Made by a program: the position numbers and the translations under genes. A stretch of 64,000 nucleotides of DNA from Streptomyces mirabilis. Lineage in GTDB: Bacteria; Actinomycetota; Actinomycetes; Streptomycetales; Streptomycetaceae. This document shows, piece by piece, positions 23,748 through 32,283 of this stretch (positions are counted from its first letter, which is position 1; every line of letters begins with the position of its first letter). Under the pieces are notes generated by a model. It had not been told where the DNA came from. It saw only the letters and a list, made by a program, of their open reading frames with translations, and did no database searches. The stretch lies in assembly GCF_018310535.1 (NCBI RefSeq), contig NZ_CP074102.1, positions 5,084,001-5,148,000 of the forward strand, read 5' to 3'.

Positions 23748-25078
23748 CGCAGACGTACTGGCTTGAACACGCCTGGCTCGACACCCACGTCGAGCCGGGC
23801 GTGGCCCTGGACGTGACGGACGGCAGGATCACCGCCGTCCGCGAGAACACCGCCACCCCGCCCCCCGGCGCCGAGATCCTCCGCGGACTCACCCTCCCCG
23901 GGCTCGCCAACGCCCACTCGCACGCCTTCCACCGCGCTCTGCGCGGCACCGTCCAGGTCGGCTCCGGGACCTTCTGGACCTGGCGCGAGATCATGTACTC
24001 CTTCGCGGACAAGCTGACCCCGGACACGTACCACGCGCTCGCCCGCGCCGTGTACGCGGAGATGGCGCTCGCGGGCGTCACGGCCGTCGGCGAGTTCCAC
24101 TACGTGCACCACACCCCCGGCGGCACCCCGTACGCCGACCCGAACGCGATGGGCGAGGCGCTCATCGCAGCCGCGGGCGAGGCCGGCATCCGGATCACCC
24201 TCCTCGACACGGCCTACGTGTCCTCGGGCTTCGGGCAGCCGCCCAACCACCACCAGCTCCGCTTCTCCGACGGCAGCGCGGATGCCTGGGCGGAACGCTC
24301 TTCACTTCTCAAGGACCGTGATCACGCACGGATCGGTGCGGCCATCCACTCCGTACGGGCCGTGCCCGCCGGACAGCTGGCGACGGTCGCGCGCTGGGCC
24401 GAGGAGCGGCGGGCCCCGCTGCACGTGCATCTGTCGGAGCAGACGGCGGAGAACGAGGCCTGCCAGGCCGCCCACGGGTGCACCCCGACGAGGCTGCTCG
24501 CCGACCACGGCGTGCTCGGTTCCCGCACGACCGGCGTCCACAACACGCACCTCACGGACGAGGACATCGCGCTGCTGGGCGACTCCCGGACGGGCACGTG
24601 CATGTGCCCGACGACGGAACGGGACCTGGCGGACGGCATCGGCCCCGCCGTCGCCCTCCAGCGAGCCGGCTCGCCCCTCTCCCTCGGCTCCGACAGCCAC
24701 GCCGTCATCGACCTGCTCGAAGAGGCCCGCGCGATGGAGCTGAACGAGCGCCTGCGCACCCGCACCCGCGGTCACTGGACGGCGGCCGCCCTGCTGCGCG
24801 CCGCCTCCGCCGACGGCCACGCGGCCCTCGGCTGGCAGGACGTGGGCATCCTCGAAGCGGGCGCGCTCGCCGACTTCACGACGATCGCCCTCGACTCGGT
24901 CAGAACAGCGGGGCCGGTGCCGCGCCTGGGCGCCGAGACGGCCGTATTCGCGGCGACGGCGGCCGACGTACGGCACACGGTCGTGGGCGGCCGGCATGTC
25001 GTACGAGACGGAGCGCACGCCCTTGTTCCCGATGTGCCGCAGGCCCTCGCGCAGGCAGTCGAAGCCCTGCGCGCCTAG
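23744..25078 (+). CDS. hutF: Formimidoylglutamate deiminase
   Basis: A 444-residue amidohydrolase-superfamily deiminase that converts N-formimidoylglutamate to N-formylglutamate and ammonia. Zinc-site motifs are HSHAFHR, VHLSEQ with its preceding histidine, and GSDSHA. Substrate-specific blocks typical of HutF are present ([21 protein letters not shown]). GTG at 23744 overlaps the previous stop (GTGA). HutF commits the pathway to the five-step route through formylglutamate, which fits a downstream amidohydrolase rather than a direct formiminoglutamase. Confidence 0.94.
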   Translation: MTQTYWLEHAWLDTHVEPGVALDVTDGRITAVRENTATPPPGAEILRGLTLPGLANAHSHAFHRALRGTVQVGSGTFWTWREIMYSFADKLTPDTYHALARAVYAEMALAGVTAVGEFHYVHHTPGGTPYADPNAMGEALIAAAGEAGIRITLLDTAYVSSGFGQPPNHHQLRFSDGSADAWAERSSLLKDRDHARIGAAIHSVRAVPAGQLATVARWAEERRAPLHVHLSEQTAENEACQAAHGCTPTRLLADHGVLGSRTTGVHNTHLTDEDIALLGDSRTGTCMCPTTERDLADGIGPAVALQRAGSPLSLGSDSHAVIDLLEEARAMELNERLRTRTRGHWTAAALLRAASADGHAALGWQDVGILEAGALADFTTIALDSVRTAGPVPRLGAETAVFAATAADVRHTVVGGRHVVRDGAHALVPDVPQALAQAVEALRA

Positions 25079-25113
25079 AGACGACCGCCGAACTCCGCCC
25101 CCACGAGGACGCC

Positions 25114-26301
25114 ATGAGCAGCACCACCGGCACGACCACCGTCATCACCAACATCGCCACGCTGGTCACCAACGATCCCTCCCTCGGTGACGGCTCCCCC
25201 CTCGGCCTGATCCAGGACGCGGCCGTCGTCATCGAAGGCGACCGCGTCGCGTGGACCGGTGACTCAAGAAAAGCACCCGCCACTGACAACCGGGTCGACG
25301 CCGGTGGCCGGGCGGTGATCCCGGGCTTCGTGGACTCCCACTCGCACCTGGTCTTCGCGGGCGACCGCACCCAGGAGTTCAACGCCCGTATGTCGGGCCG
25401 CAGCTACACGGCGGGCGGCATCCGCACCACCGTCGCCGCCACCCGCGCCGCCAGCGACGAGGACCTGGAGGCCAACCTCACGCACTACCTCCACGAGGCC
25501 CTGCGCCAGGGCACCACCACCTTCGAGACCAAGTCGGGCTACGGCCTCACCGTCGAGGACGAGGCCCGTGCGCTGCGCATCGCGGCGGCGCACACCGACG
25601 AGGTCACCTACCTCGGCGCGCACATCGTCTCCCCGGACTACGCCGACGACCCGGCCGCGTACGTGGCCCTGGTGACCGGCGAGATGCTCGACGCCTGTGC
25701 CCCGTACGCCCGTTGGGTCGACGTCTTCTGCGAGAAGGGCGCCTTCGACGGCGACCAGGCCCGCGCGATCCTCACGGCCGGCAAGGCCAAGGGCCTGCAC
25801 CCGCGCGTCCACGCCAACCAGCTCTCGTACGGCCCCGGCGTCCAGCTCGCCGTCGAACTCGACGCGGCGAGCGCCGACCACTGCACCCACCTCACGGACG
25901 CGGACGTCGAGGCCCTGGCGAACGGCCGGACGGTCGCGACCCTGCTCCCCGGCGCCGAGTTCTCCACCCGCGCCGAGTGGCCGGACGCCCGCCGCCTCCT
26001 GGACGCGGGCGTGACCGTCGCCCTCTCCACCGACTGCAACCCGGGCTCGTCCTTCACCTCCTCCGTCCCGTTCTGCATCGCACTGGCGGTACGGGACATG
26101 GGCATGACCCCGGACGAGGCGGTCTGGTCGGCCACGGCGGGCGGCGCGGCGGCCCTGCGCCGCACGGACATCGGCCGCCTCACCGTCGGCGCCCGCGCCG
26201 ACCTCGCCCTCCTGGACGCGCCCAGCCACGTCCACCTCGCCTACCGGCCGGGCGTACCGCTGGTCACCGGCGTCTGGCGGCGCGGCGTACGCGAGCTCTG
26301 A
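25114..26301 (+). CDS. hutI: Imidazolonepropionase
   Basis: A 395-residue enzyme that hydrolyses imidazolone propionate to N-formimidoylglutamate. The metal-binding [10 protein letters not shown] and the family blocks [29 protein letters not shown] and [13 protein letters not shown] are all present. The ATG at 25114 follows GAGGA by 5 nt. It is the last gene of the hut operon and stops 22 bp from the convergent ricin-fusion gene, with no obvious hairpin between them. Confidence 0.96.
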   Translation: MSSTTGTTTVITNIATLVTNDPSLGDGSPLGLIQDAAVVIEGDRVAWTGDSRKAPATDNRVDAGGRAVIPGFVDSHSHLVFAGDRTQEFNARMSGRSYTAGGIRTTVAATRAASDEDLEANLTHYLHEALRQGTTTFETKSGYGLTVEDEARALRIAAAHTDEVTYLGAHIVSPDYADDPAAYVALVTGEMLDACAPYARWVDVFCEKGAFDGDQARAILTAGKAKGLHPRVHANQLSYGPGVQLAVELDAASADHCTHLTDADVEALANGRTVATLLPGAEFSTRAEWPDARRLLDAGVTVALSTDCNPGSSFTSSVPFCIALAVRDMGMTPDEAVWSATAGGAAALRRTDIGRLTVGARADLALLDAPSHVHLAYRPGVPLVTGVWRRGVREL

Positions 26302-26323
26302 CGCAGGGGTCACGACGCCGGGG

Positions 26324-27832
26324 TCACGAGGCCCCCGCCCGCCACCGCTGACTCGTACCCCCGTCGAGCGGCAGCAGGGACACGCCGTCCCCGCCGCTCG
26401 GCGTGACCGCGGTCTCGACGGCGATGGACGGGCGGATCACGCCGTCGTCGTCCACGGTGAACCTCAGGTTCTGGCCGTGGCTGCCGTCGATCGAGCCGCA
26501 GTCCCAGATCCCGACGCCGTTGTCGACGGAGCCGCGGCTGTCCAGACAGAGGTCGGAGTCGGCGTACGACTGCAGGACGCCGCGCCCGGAGTCGACCCGC
26601 CACCGCTGGGTGCGGGCCGAGGTGCAGGGGGCCGTGACGACGTCCGTGCCCTGCGTCAGATCGCCGTCGCGTATGTCCAGGCACAGGCCCGAGGCGATGT
26701 TCACGACCTGGGCGTAGTCGCTGCCCGGCGGGTAGGCCGGGGTGGGCGTGGGGGACGGCGTCGGACTGGCCGATCTCGACGGGGAGGGGCTCCGCGTCGG
26801 GGAAGGCGACTTGCTGGTCGCGGAGGGCAGCGGGGCCGGGAGCGAGGGGGTCGCCGAGACGGTCGCCGTCACCGTCACCTGCGGCACGCTCGACGGGGTG
26901 GTGACCGAGCCCGCCGTGTTCTGGGACGGCGAGCCGCCCGACGACAGCACGACGAACAGCAGCGGCACCAGGGCGACGCCGAGGGCCGCCGCCGAGGTCA
27001 GGACGAAGCGGCGGGACGGCGGCCAGGGCCCCGACGAGGTGGGGACGCCGGGCCGGGGCTCGCCCGCCTCGCTCATGACGTACGCCGTGCCCGCCCACGG
27101 CAGCAGTCCCTCGGCCAGGGCGGTGCGCGGATGGTCGCGCAGGGCGGACAGCTCCTCGTACGCCGTCGTGCAGTGCGCGCAGTGCGCCATGTGGGCGTGC
27201 AGGTCGGGGCTGGAACGGGGGTTGTCCGGCCGCAGCGACTCCTCGATCAGCCGCCGGAAGTCCCCGCAGCGCGGGTCGTCGGAGGCGGCGAGCCGGGACT
27301 TCAGACAGGCCTGGCCCAGGGCCTGCAGCGCGGGCTGCCCGCCGTACGTCACGTCCTCACGGGTGAGGCCGAGCAGGACGGCCGCCCGGTCGGCTGGCTC
27401 CTCTTCCACGACTCCGTACCAGAGCAGGCCCTGGGTACGGGACGGGAGGGACTGGAACGGGGCGAGCATGGGCGGCACGGGCCCGCCGGGGCCCGCCGTG
27501 CTCAGCACGAGGAGCAGACCGGGGTCGAGGCCGGCGGCCCGTTCGTCCCTCGCCCACGAGGCGGCCACCTGCGCCGCCAGCAGCAGGAGTCGGTGGCGCC
27601 AGGGGACGCTCGGGTTCGAGCCGCGCGCCGTCTCCTGGGCCGCCAGGGTGAACGCCTGCGCCGCGAGCTGCCGCGCCGCCGACTCGCTACGGGTGCACAG
27701 ACGGGCGTAGGCGAGGACGGACGGGCGGTGCCGCTCGCGGAGTTCCTGGAGGGCCGGATACGCGCTGTCGGTGTCGGCGCTCAGCAGTTCGGTGAGCCGC
27801 GTGTCGGACGCGCCCGCGTCGTCCTGAGCCAT
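26324..27832 (-). CDS. Sigma-like/zinc-finger/transmembrane/ricin-B fusion protein
   Basis: A 502-residue multidomain protein. Residues 20-180 resemble a degenerate ECF sigma factor: a region-2-like helix (ELRERHRPSVLAYARLC) and a region-4-like stretch after FQSLPSRTQGLLWYGVV. Residues 214-221 give the anti-sigma zinc motif His214-x3-Cys218-x2-Cys221. Residues 276-297 are one transmembrane helix. Residues 300-370 are a Ser/Pro/Thr linker, and 372-502 an extracytoplasmic ricin-B lectin domain with QRW repeats. The ATG at 27832 has GAGGAGG 8 nt upstream. This looks like a membrane-bound sensor coupling sugar binding outside to a sigma/anti-sigma module inside. It lies beside the sigI-type gene, but the terminator at 27952-27989 separates them. 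Confidence 0.75.
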   Translation of the reverse strand: MAQDDAGASDTRLTELLSADTDSAYPALQELRERHRPSVLAYARLCTRSESAARQLAAQAFTLAAQETARGSNPSVPWRHRLLLLAAQVAASWARDERAAGLDPGLLLVLSTAGPGGPVPPMLAPFQSLPSRTQGLLWYGVVEEEPADRAAVLLGLTREDVTYGGQPALQALGQACLKSRLAASDDPRCGDFRRLIEESLRPDNPRSSPDLHAHMAHCAHCTTAYEELSALRDHPRTALAEGLLPWAGTAYVMSEAGEPRPGVPTSSGPWPPSRRFVLTSAAALGVALVPLLFVVLSSGGSPSQNTAGSVTTPSSVPQVTVTATVSATPSLPAPLPSATSKSPSPTRSPSPSRSASPTPSPTPTPAYPPGSDYAQVVNIASGLCLDIRDGDLTQGTDVVTAPCTSARTQRWRVDSGRGVLQSYADSDLCLDSRGSVDNGVGIWDCGSIDGSHGQNLRFTVDDDGVIRPSIAVETAVTPSGGDGVSLLPLDGGTSQRWRAGAS

Positions 27833-27951
27833 GTGTCGGCCTCCTCGTACCCCGTGCGGTCACTCGCTCCCGTCCTGACGTACCAGCCAGTTTGGAGTGC
27901 TCATAGTGACGGGGGTGGCCCTTTGAGGAAAGAGGGAGGAAGGAGGCGCAA

Positions 27952-27989
27952 GAAAAAAAGCGGTCCGGCGCCGTCGGCGCCGGACCGCT
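27952..27989 (-). terminator. Intrinsic terminator of the sigma-factor gene
   Basis: AGCGGTCCGGCGCC (27959-27972) and GGCGCCGGACCGCT (27976-27989) pair over 14 bp with a GTC loop. On the minus strand the hairpin is followed by a run of seven Us. It lies 70 bp past the sigma-factor stop and has the classical rho-independent layout, which is uncommon in this GC-rich window. Confidence 0.85.
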
Positions 27990-28030
27990 CTCGGCTGAAG
28001 GAGAGAGGTGCCGGAGGGGGCAGGGAGCGG

Positions 28031-28072
28031 TCACTCCTCGACCGTCACTCCTCGACCGTCACTCCTCGACCG
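28031..28072 (-). repeat. 14 bp unit triplicated across the sigma-factor stop codon
   Basis: TCACTCCTCGACCG occurs three times in tandem (28031-28044, 28045-28058, 28059-28072). On the coding strand the unit is CGGTCGAGGAGTGA, the last codons and stop of the sigma-factor gene; the two extra copies lie in its 3' UTR. The unit is not a multiple of three, but the first stop is used, so the protein is unaffected. Confidence 0.9.
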
Positions 28073-28967
28073 TCAGTGCCTTCCGCAGTCGCACCAGCGT
28101 CCGCGACAGCAGCCGCGACACATGCATCTGCGAGATCCCGAGCTCGTCACCGATCTCGGACTGCGTCATGTTGGCGACGAAGCGCAGCGAGAGGATCTGC
28201 CGGTCGCGCGAGGGGAGTTCGGCGATCAGGGGCTTGAGGGACTCCACGTACTCGATGCCCTCGAGGCCGTGGTCCTCGTAGCCGATGCGGTCCGCGAGCG
28301 CGCCTTCGGAGTCGTCCTCCTCGGGCTGGGCGTCCAGCGAACTGGCCGTGTAGGCGTTCGAGGCGGCCATGCCCTCGACGACCTCGTCGTTGGTGATGCC
28401 CAGGTGCTGCGCCAACTCGCCCACCGTGGGCGCCCGGTCGAGCTGCTGGGCGAGTTCGTCGCCCGCCTTGGCCAGGGCGAGACGCAGTTCCTGCAGTCGG
28501 CGCGGTACGCGCACGGACCAGGAGGTGTCGCGGAAGAAGCGCTTGATCTCGCCGATGATGGTCGGCATCGCGAAGGTGGGGAACTCGACGCCGCGGCTCA
28601 GTTCGAAGCGGTCGATCGCCTTGATCAGGCCGATCGTGCCGACCTGGATGATGTCCTCCATCGGCTCGCTGCGGGAGCGGAAGCGGGAGGCGGCGAACTT
28701 GACCAGCGCGAGGTTGAGCTCGACCAGCGTGTTGCGCACGTACGAGTAGTCGTGGGTGCCTTCTTCGAGGGACTCCAGCCGCTCGAAGAGGGTCTTGGAC
28801 AGGGCCCGTGCGTCCACCGGTCCCACCTCGTCGTACGGGGGGATCTCGGGAAGTCCGTCGAGTCCGTCGAGTCCGCTGGTTCCGGTTTCGTCGAGACGCT
28901 CCGGGCGTTCCAGAGAAGGTGTCGACGTCGCCGTCTGGGTCTGCGATCCGTCGAGCCGGGGTGACAT
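28059..28967 (-). CDS. sigI: SigB/SigF-family RNA polymerase sigma factor (SigI-type)
   Basis: A 302-residue alternative sigma factor of the SigB/SigF/SigG group. Regions in order are: 1.2-2 (VRNTLVELNLALVKFAA; MEDIIQVGTIGLIKAIDR), 2.4-3 (EFPTFAMPTIIGEIKRFFRD; SVRVPRRLQELR), and 4 (LPSRDRQILSLRF; TQSEIGDELGISQMHVSRL). Three in-frame ATGs are possible; the third, at 28967, is chosen because GGAGGA lies directly before it. The divergent STAS and HATPase genes are the expected anti-sigma-antagonist and anti-sigma partners. From memory, S. coelicolor has the same trio around SCO3066-SCO3068, which is the basis for the symbol. A GGGTAG on the minus strand (29073-29078) resembles a SigB-type -10, so autoregulation is possible. 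Confidence 0.85.
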   Translation of the reverse strand: MSPRLDGSQTQTATSTPSLERPERLDETGTSGLDGLDGLPEIPPYDEVGPVDARALSKTLFERLESLEEGTHDYSYVRNTLVELNLALVKFAASRFRSRSEPMEDIIQVGTIGLIKAIDRFELSRGVEFPTFAMPTIIGEIKRFFRDTSWSVRVPRRLQELRLALAKAGDELAQQLDRAPTVGELAQHLGITNDEVVEGMAASNAYTASSLDAQPEEDDSEGALADRIGYEDHGLEGIEYVESLKPLIAELPSRDRQILSLRFVANMTQSEIGDELGISQMHVSRLLSRTLVRLRKALTVEE

Positions 28968-29217
28968 GGTGTCCTCCATCGTTCTCGGCATATGGCCGCC
29001 GATGCCAATGCGTGCACTGCGGTGTGCGGCGCCTCCGAAGCCGGCCGTGTCGAATAGGTGTCGCTACTAGCCCTACCCGCTTTCGCGCGCCGCCCGCAAG
29101 TGCGTTGCGTGACGAAATGTCCATTTTCGGGGGGTTGTTCGGGTGTCGGGGATCGTAAGGAAGGCGTAGTGTTCGAGTGCGTACACCAGCAGTCGCGACG
29201 CTCGGGAGAGAGACGGC

Positions 29218-29586
29218 ATGGACCGCCAGACGGTCGGCAGCGCACAGTCGGGCCGGCTTCTAGTCGAGGTGCGGGAAGAGGGCTCAAGCGCCGTCGTGAC
29301 CCCCGCGGGTGAGTTGGATCACCACACGGCTGAATTGTTGCGTGAGCCACTCGAGGACTGCCTTGACAAGGGGCACTCGCGACTGGTCGTGGACTGCTCG
29401 CGACTGGAGTTCTGCGACTCCACCGGTCTGAACGTGCTGCTCGGCGCCCGGCTGAAAGCCGAGGCCGCGGGTGGCGGAGTCCACCTGGCGGGAATGCTGC
29501 CGGTGGTGGCCCGGGTCTTCGAGATCACCGGGGCGGAGGCCGTCTTCACCGTCCACGAGACGCTCGATGCGGCCCTGGCCGACTAG
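29218..29586 (+). CDS. STAS-domain anti-sigma factor antagonist
   Basis: A 122-residue SpoIIAA/RsbV-type protein. The conserved loop around the phosphorylatable residue is FCDSTGLNVLL, with Ser68 (or Thr69) as the site. In its dephosphorylated form it would bind the anti-sigma kinase and free the sigma factor. The ATG at 29218 is preceded by GGGAGAGAG. It is divergent from the sigma-factor gene and followed, after a hairpin at 29585-29609, by the HATPase gene. Confidence 0.92.
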   Translation: MDRQTVGSAQSGRLLVEVREEGSSAVVTPAGELDHHTAELLREPLEDCLDKGHSRLVVDCSRLEFCDSTGLNVLLGARLKAEAAGGGVHLAGMLPVVARVFEITGAEAVFTVHETLDAALAD

Positions 29587-29609
29587 GCGGGGCGGTCGGG
29601 GCCCCGCCT
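29585..29609 (+). terminator. Hairpin at the stop codon of the STAS gene
   Basis: AGGCGGGGC (29585-29593) pairs with GCCCCGCCT (29601-29609). It begins inside the stop codon. It would separate the STAS gene from the HATPase gene 280 bp downstream; the rest of 29587-29870 holds no gene. Confidence 0.5.
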
Positions 29610-29870
29610 CGGCGTGCTCCGGAGTCCCCTCTGCGATCGCGGCATCGCCCGCGTCACACCATCCCCGTCGAACAAAGGGGGTGTTCCGACGGATCGGTCG
29701 GGCAGGAGACATCCTGACTATGTCGGCAACAATCGGTGGGAACGTCGTAGGTGATCGTCGTAGATATTCGTCCGGAACGCCCTGAGTGCGGAAGCACCCG
29801 CGGCGCGTACCACATGTTGAGTGCTGAGTCTTGAATCGTGAAACTGGTGAATCGGTGAGGTGAAGCGCTG

Positions 29871-30386
29871 ATGAGCACCACCCGGCCTTACTCGCCGGGC
29901 GACCGCGGCCCGGAGTCGGGCGACGGCGGCGCTTCCGGGGCACCTGGGGGCGGCGGCCTGGCCGTCCCGTCAGGAGGGCGTCAGGCCCGCAGGCTGAGCT
30001 TCGACGGCGAGAGCGGCGTCGTGCCGCTCGCCCGCGACTTCGCCCGCCAGGCGCTGCACGCGTGGGGCTGGCTGCCCGCCGCGAGCGCCGACCGGCGGGC
30101 CGCCGCCGAGGACGTCCTGCTGGTCGTCTCCGAACTCGTCACCAACGCCTGTCTGCATGCCGAGGGTCCGGACGAGCTCCGGATCGCCTGCGACAACAAG
30201 GTACTGCGTGTCGAGGTCTCCGACCGTGGCGCGGGCCAGCCCGCCCCGCGCACCCCGCACCGCGCCGGCCGCCCCGGCGGCCACGGCATGTTCATCGTGC
30301 AGAGGCTGTGCCTGGACTGGGGAGTCGTACGCACTCCGGGGGTCACCGGCAAGACGGTGTGGGCGGAACTCGGGGCGCCCGCGTAG
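29871..30386 (+). CDS. HATPase-domain anti-sigma factor (RsbW/SpoIIAB-like)
   Basis: A 171-residue protein with a Gly/Pro-rich first 40 residues and a GHKL ATPase fold after that. The N-box is SELVTNACLHA, the D-box-like segment is VEVSDRGAG, and the G-box is GGHGMFIV. Such proteins sequester SigB-type sigma factors and phosphorylate the STAS antagonist. Its position with the STAS and sigma genes fits this role. The ATG at 29871 has a GAGGTGA-type site upstream, and a strong hairpin follows the gene at 30460-30489. Confidence 0.88.
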   Translation: MSTTRPYSPGDRGPESGDGGASGAPGGGGLAVPSGGRQARRLSFDGESGVVPLARDFARQALHAWGWLPAASADRRAAAEDVLLVVSELVTNACLHAEGPDELRIACDNKVLRVEVSDRGAGQPAPRTPHRAGRPGGHGMFIVQRLCLDWGVVRTPGVTGKTVWAELGAPA

Positions 30387-30459
30387 TCCACCCGATCCCG
30401 GGTGCAACTCCCACCTTGGGTTACCCGCGGTTCGAACCCTTCTTCGTACGTTGCCGAAC

Positions 30460-30489
30460 GCGCGCCGGATCTCCTCGGATCCGGCGCGC
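30460..30489 (+). terminator. Terminator after the HATPase gene
   Basis: GCGCGCCGGATC (30460-30471) and GATCCGGCGCGC (30478-30489) form a perfect 12 bp stem with a TCCTCG loop, followed by ACTTTGTCTT. It isolates the sigma-regulatory genes from the surface-protein operon. Confidence 0.7.
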
Positions 30490-30566
30490 ACTTTGTCTTC
30501 CCTCCACAAGGGACCGGGCGTACCTTGACGGCCGATCTGATGTTCCGTCAGGAATGAGGCCCCGAG

Positions 30567-31295
30567 GTGTCGTACCGGACGTACCAGAAACGAACCGCCG
30601 CGCTCGCGTTCGCCGCGGCCCTGGCCGGCTCGGCGGTGCTGATGGCCGCCCCCGCCGCCGAGGCCAGCGTGGTGAACGTCAACTACCAGTGCAAGACGCC
30701 GATCGGCGACAAGAGCGCCGTCTCGCCCATCGACATCAAGAGCGTCAAGAGCGGCAGCGGCTACAAGCTCACCATGTCCTGGCAGAAGGGCGTCTCCTCC
30801 AGTCCCGTGGAGCTCGGCAAGGGCGCGATGAGCCCGAGCGCCGTGATCAAGGTGGGCGGCGCGGACAGCGGCACGGTGGCCGTGAGCGGCCCCGCCAACG
30901 CGGCCGCGATCCCCGCCAACACCCCCATCAAGATCAGTGACTTGTCGGGTACGTACACGCCGAAGAAGACCGGCAAGGTCACCTTCACCGCGGGCGTGCT
31001 CACGATCAAGGCGCTCGGCACGACGACCACCTGCACCCCCACGAACAACCCCGGGCCGTCGCTGACCCTCGACGTCACGGCGGCGGGGGGCGGTTCGGGA
31101 AGCGGTGGATCCAGCGGATCCAGCGGCTCGGGCGGTTCGACGGGCTCGACCGGCACCGACTCCGGCGGCCAGCTCCCGCAGACCGGTCCCGCCGACTCGG
31201 CGATCGCCCTCGGCACGTTCGGCGGCACGGTGCTGCTCGCGGGCGCGGCGGGCACGCTGTGGCTGACCCGCAGGCATCAGACGACCCGCCGCTGA
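30567..31295 (+). CDS. Exported LPxTG surface protein with one Cys-pair domain
   Basis: A 242-residue precursor with a signal peptide (1-34, ending AAEAS), one domain (about 38-160), a Gly/Ser linker, and a sortase signal LPQTG (203-207) followed by a hydrophobic helix and a basic tail (RRHQTTRR). The domain carries two cysteines, Cys42 in CKTPIGDK and Cys156 in TTTTCTP, probably a disulfide. The same domain occurs twice, once divergently, in the fourth gene of this operon. It may correspond to a DUF6801-type domain; I am not sure of the number. The start is GTG at 30567. No sortase gene lies in the window. The function is unknown; a wall-anchored structural or adhesion role is a guess. Confidence 0.82.
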   Translation: MSYRTYQKRTAALAFAAALAGSAVLMAAPAAEASVVNVNYQCKTPIGDKSAVSPIDIKSVKSGSGYKLTMSWQKGVSSSPVELGKGAMSPSAVIKVGGADSGTVAVSGPANAAAIPANTPIKISDLSGTYTPKKTGKVTFTAGVLTIKALGTTTTCTPTNNPGPSLTLDVTAAGGGSGSGGSSGSSGSGGSTGSTGTDSGGQLPQTGPADSAIALGTFGGTVLLAGAAGTLWLTRRHQTTRR

Positions 31296-31332
31296 GGGCG
31301 CCGCGCCCCCGTACGACCAGCAGGAGCCGCCG

Positions 31333-32283
31333 ATGCCGTACGCCCCCGTCCTCCGCTGTGCCGTCGCCGTGCTGCTGTCGGCCGCCGCCGCCCCGGTGGC
31401 CGCGGCCGACGACGGCTGGTCCCTCGCGCCGTCCGCGAGCGCGCCGGAGGGGCGGCCGTACGTCTACGCGGAGGGCGCGCCCGGCACGGTGCTGCAGGAT
31501 TCCGTGTCCGTGCTCAACCCGGGCGCGCGGCCCGTGACCGTGCGGCTGCGCGGCGCGGACGCCGACAACACCAAGAACGGCGACCTCACCGTGCGTGCGG
31601 CCGGGAAGTCCACGGACACGGGCGCGTGGATCGCCTTCGCCGGAGACCGGGACGGCCGCCGGGTCCCGGTGCGCACGCTCTCGCTGCGGGTGCCCGCGCG
31701 CACCCGGGCCGACGTGCCGTTCACCGTGAGTGTTCCGGCGGGCGCGACGCCCGGGGACCACCCCGGCGCGATCGTGGCGGGCGCGGGCGGCCGGTCCTCG
31801 GCGGTCCAGGTCCAGCTGCGGGTCGGCGGTCCCGCGGTGTCGGCGCTCACGGTCGAGCACGTCGCCGTGCACGGCGGGCGCATCTCGTACGAGCTGGTCA
31901 ACCGAGGCAACACCGTGCTCACCCCGAAACTCGCGGTACGCGCCGACGGCGTCCTCGGCCGGGCCCTGGACCGCGCCCCGCGCACCCTGCCCCTCGACCT
32001 CCTGCCCGGCCGCCGCGTCACGCTCACCGAACCCTGGCGCGACCCCCCGACGCTGGACGCGGTCGACGTACGGCTGACGGTGACGGCGGCGGGCGGGGCG
32101 CGCGCCACGGCGTCCGCGTCGGTGCGGTTCGTGCCGTGGGGCGCGCTCGCGGCCACCGCCGGGGCGGGGCTCGCGGCGCTGGGCGTCTGGTGGGGCGTAC
32201 GACGTCACAGGCGTCGTACGACGGACGGCGGGACGAGTGAACGGCCGCGTACGGAAGTCGAGTGGACGGGAGCGGTGTCGTGA
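31333..32283 (+). CDS. Exported DUF916-like membrane-anchored protein
   Basis: A 316-residue protein with a signal peptide (1-24), two beta-sandwich-like regions (about 28-135 and 145-265), one transmembrane helix at about 270-292, and a basic cytoplasmic tail. The first region resembles the DUF916/WxL-interacting-protein family (PGTVLQDSVSVLNPGARPV; PARTRADVPFTVSVP). In Firmicutes such proteins hold WxL surface proteins at the wall. The ATG at 31333 has AGGAG 7 nt upstream. It is second in the operon; its stop overlaps the next start (GTGA). Confidence 0.7.
   Translation: MPYAPVLRCAVAVLLSAAAAPVAAADDGWSLAPSASAPEGRPYVYAEGAPGTVLQDSVSVLNPGARPVTVRLRGADADNTKNGDLTVRAAGKSTDTGAWIAFAGDRDGRRVPVRTLSLRVPARTRADVPFTVSVPAGATPGDHPGAIVAGAGGRSSAVQVQLRVGGPAVSALTVEHVAVHGGRISYELVNRGNTVLTPKLAVRADGVLGRALDRAPRTLPLDLLPGRRVTLTEPWRDPPTLDAVDVRLTVTAAGGARATASASVRFVPWGALAATAGAGLAALGVWWGVRRHRRRTTDGGTSERPRTEVEWTGAVS

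Noticed and set aside
32262..32279. An earlier GTG start (32262) for the third surface-operon gene.
   Set aside because: The GTG at 32280 has GGGAG at the right distance and overlaps the previous stop as GTGA, like its neighbours; the earlier codon has neither.
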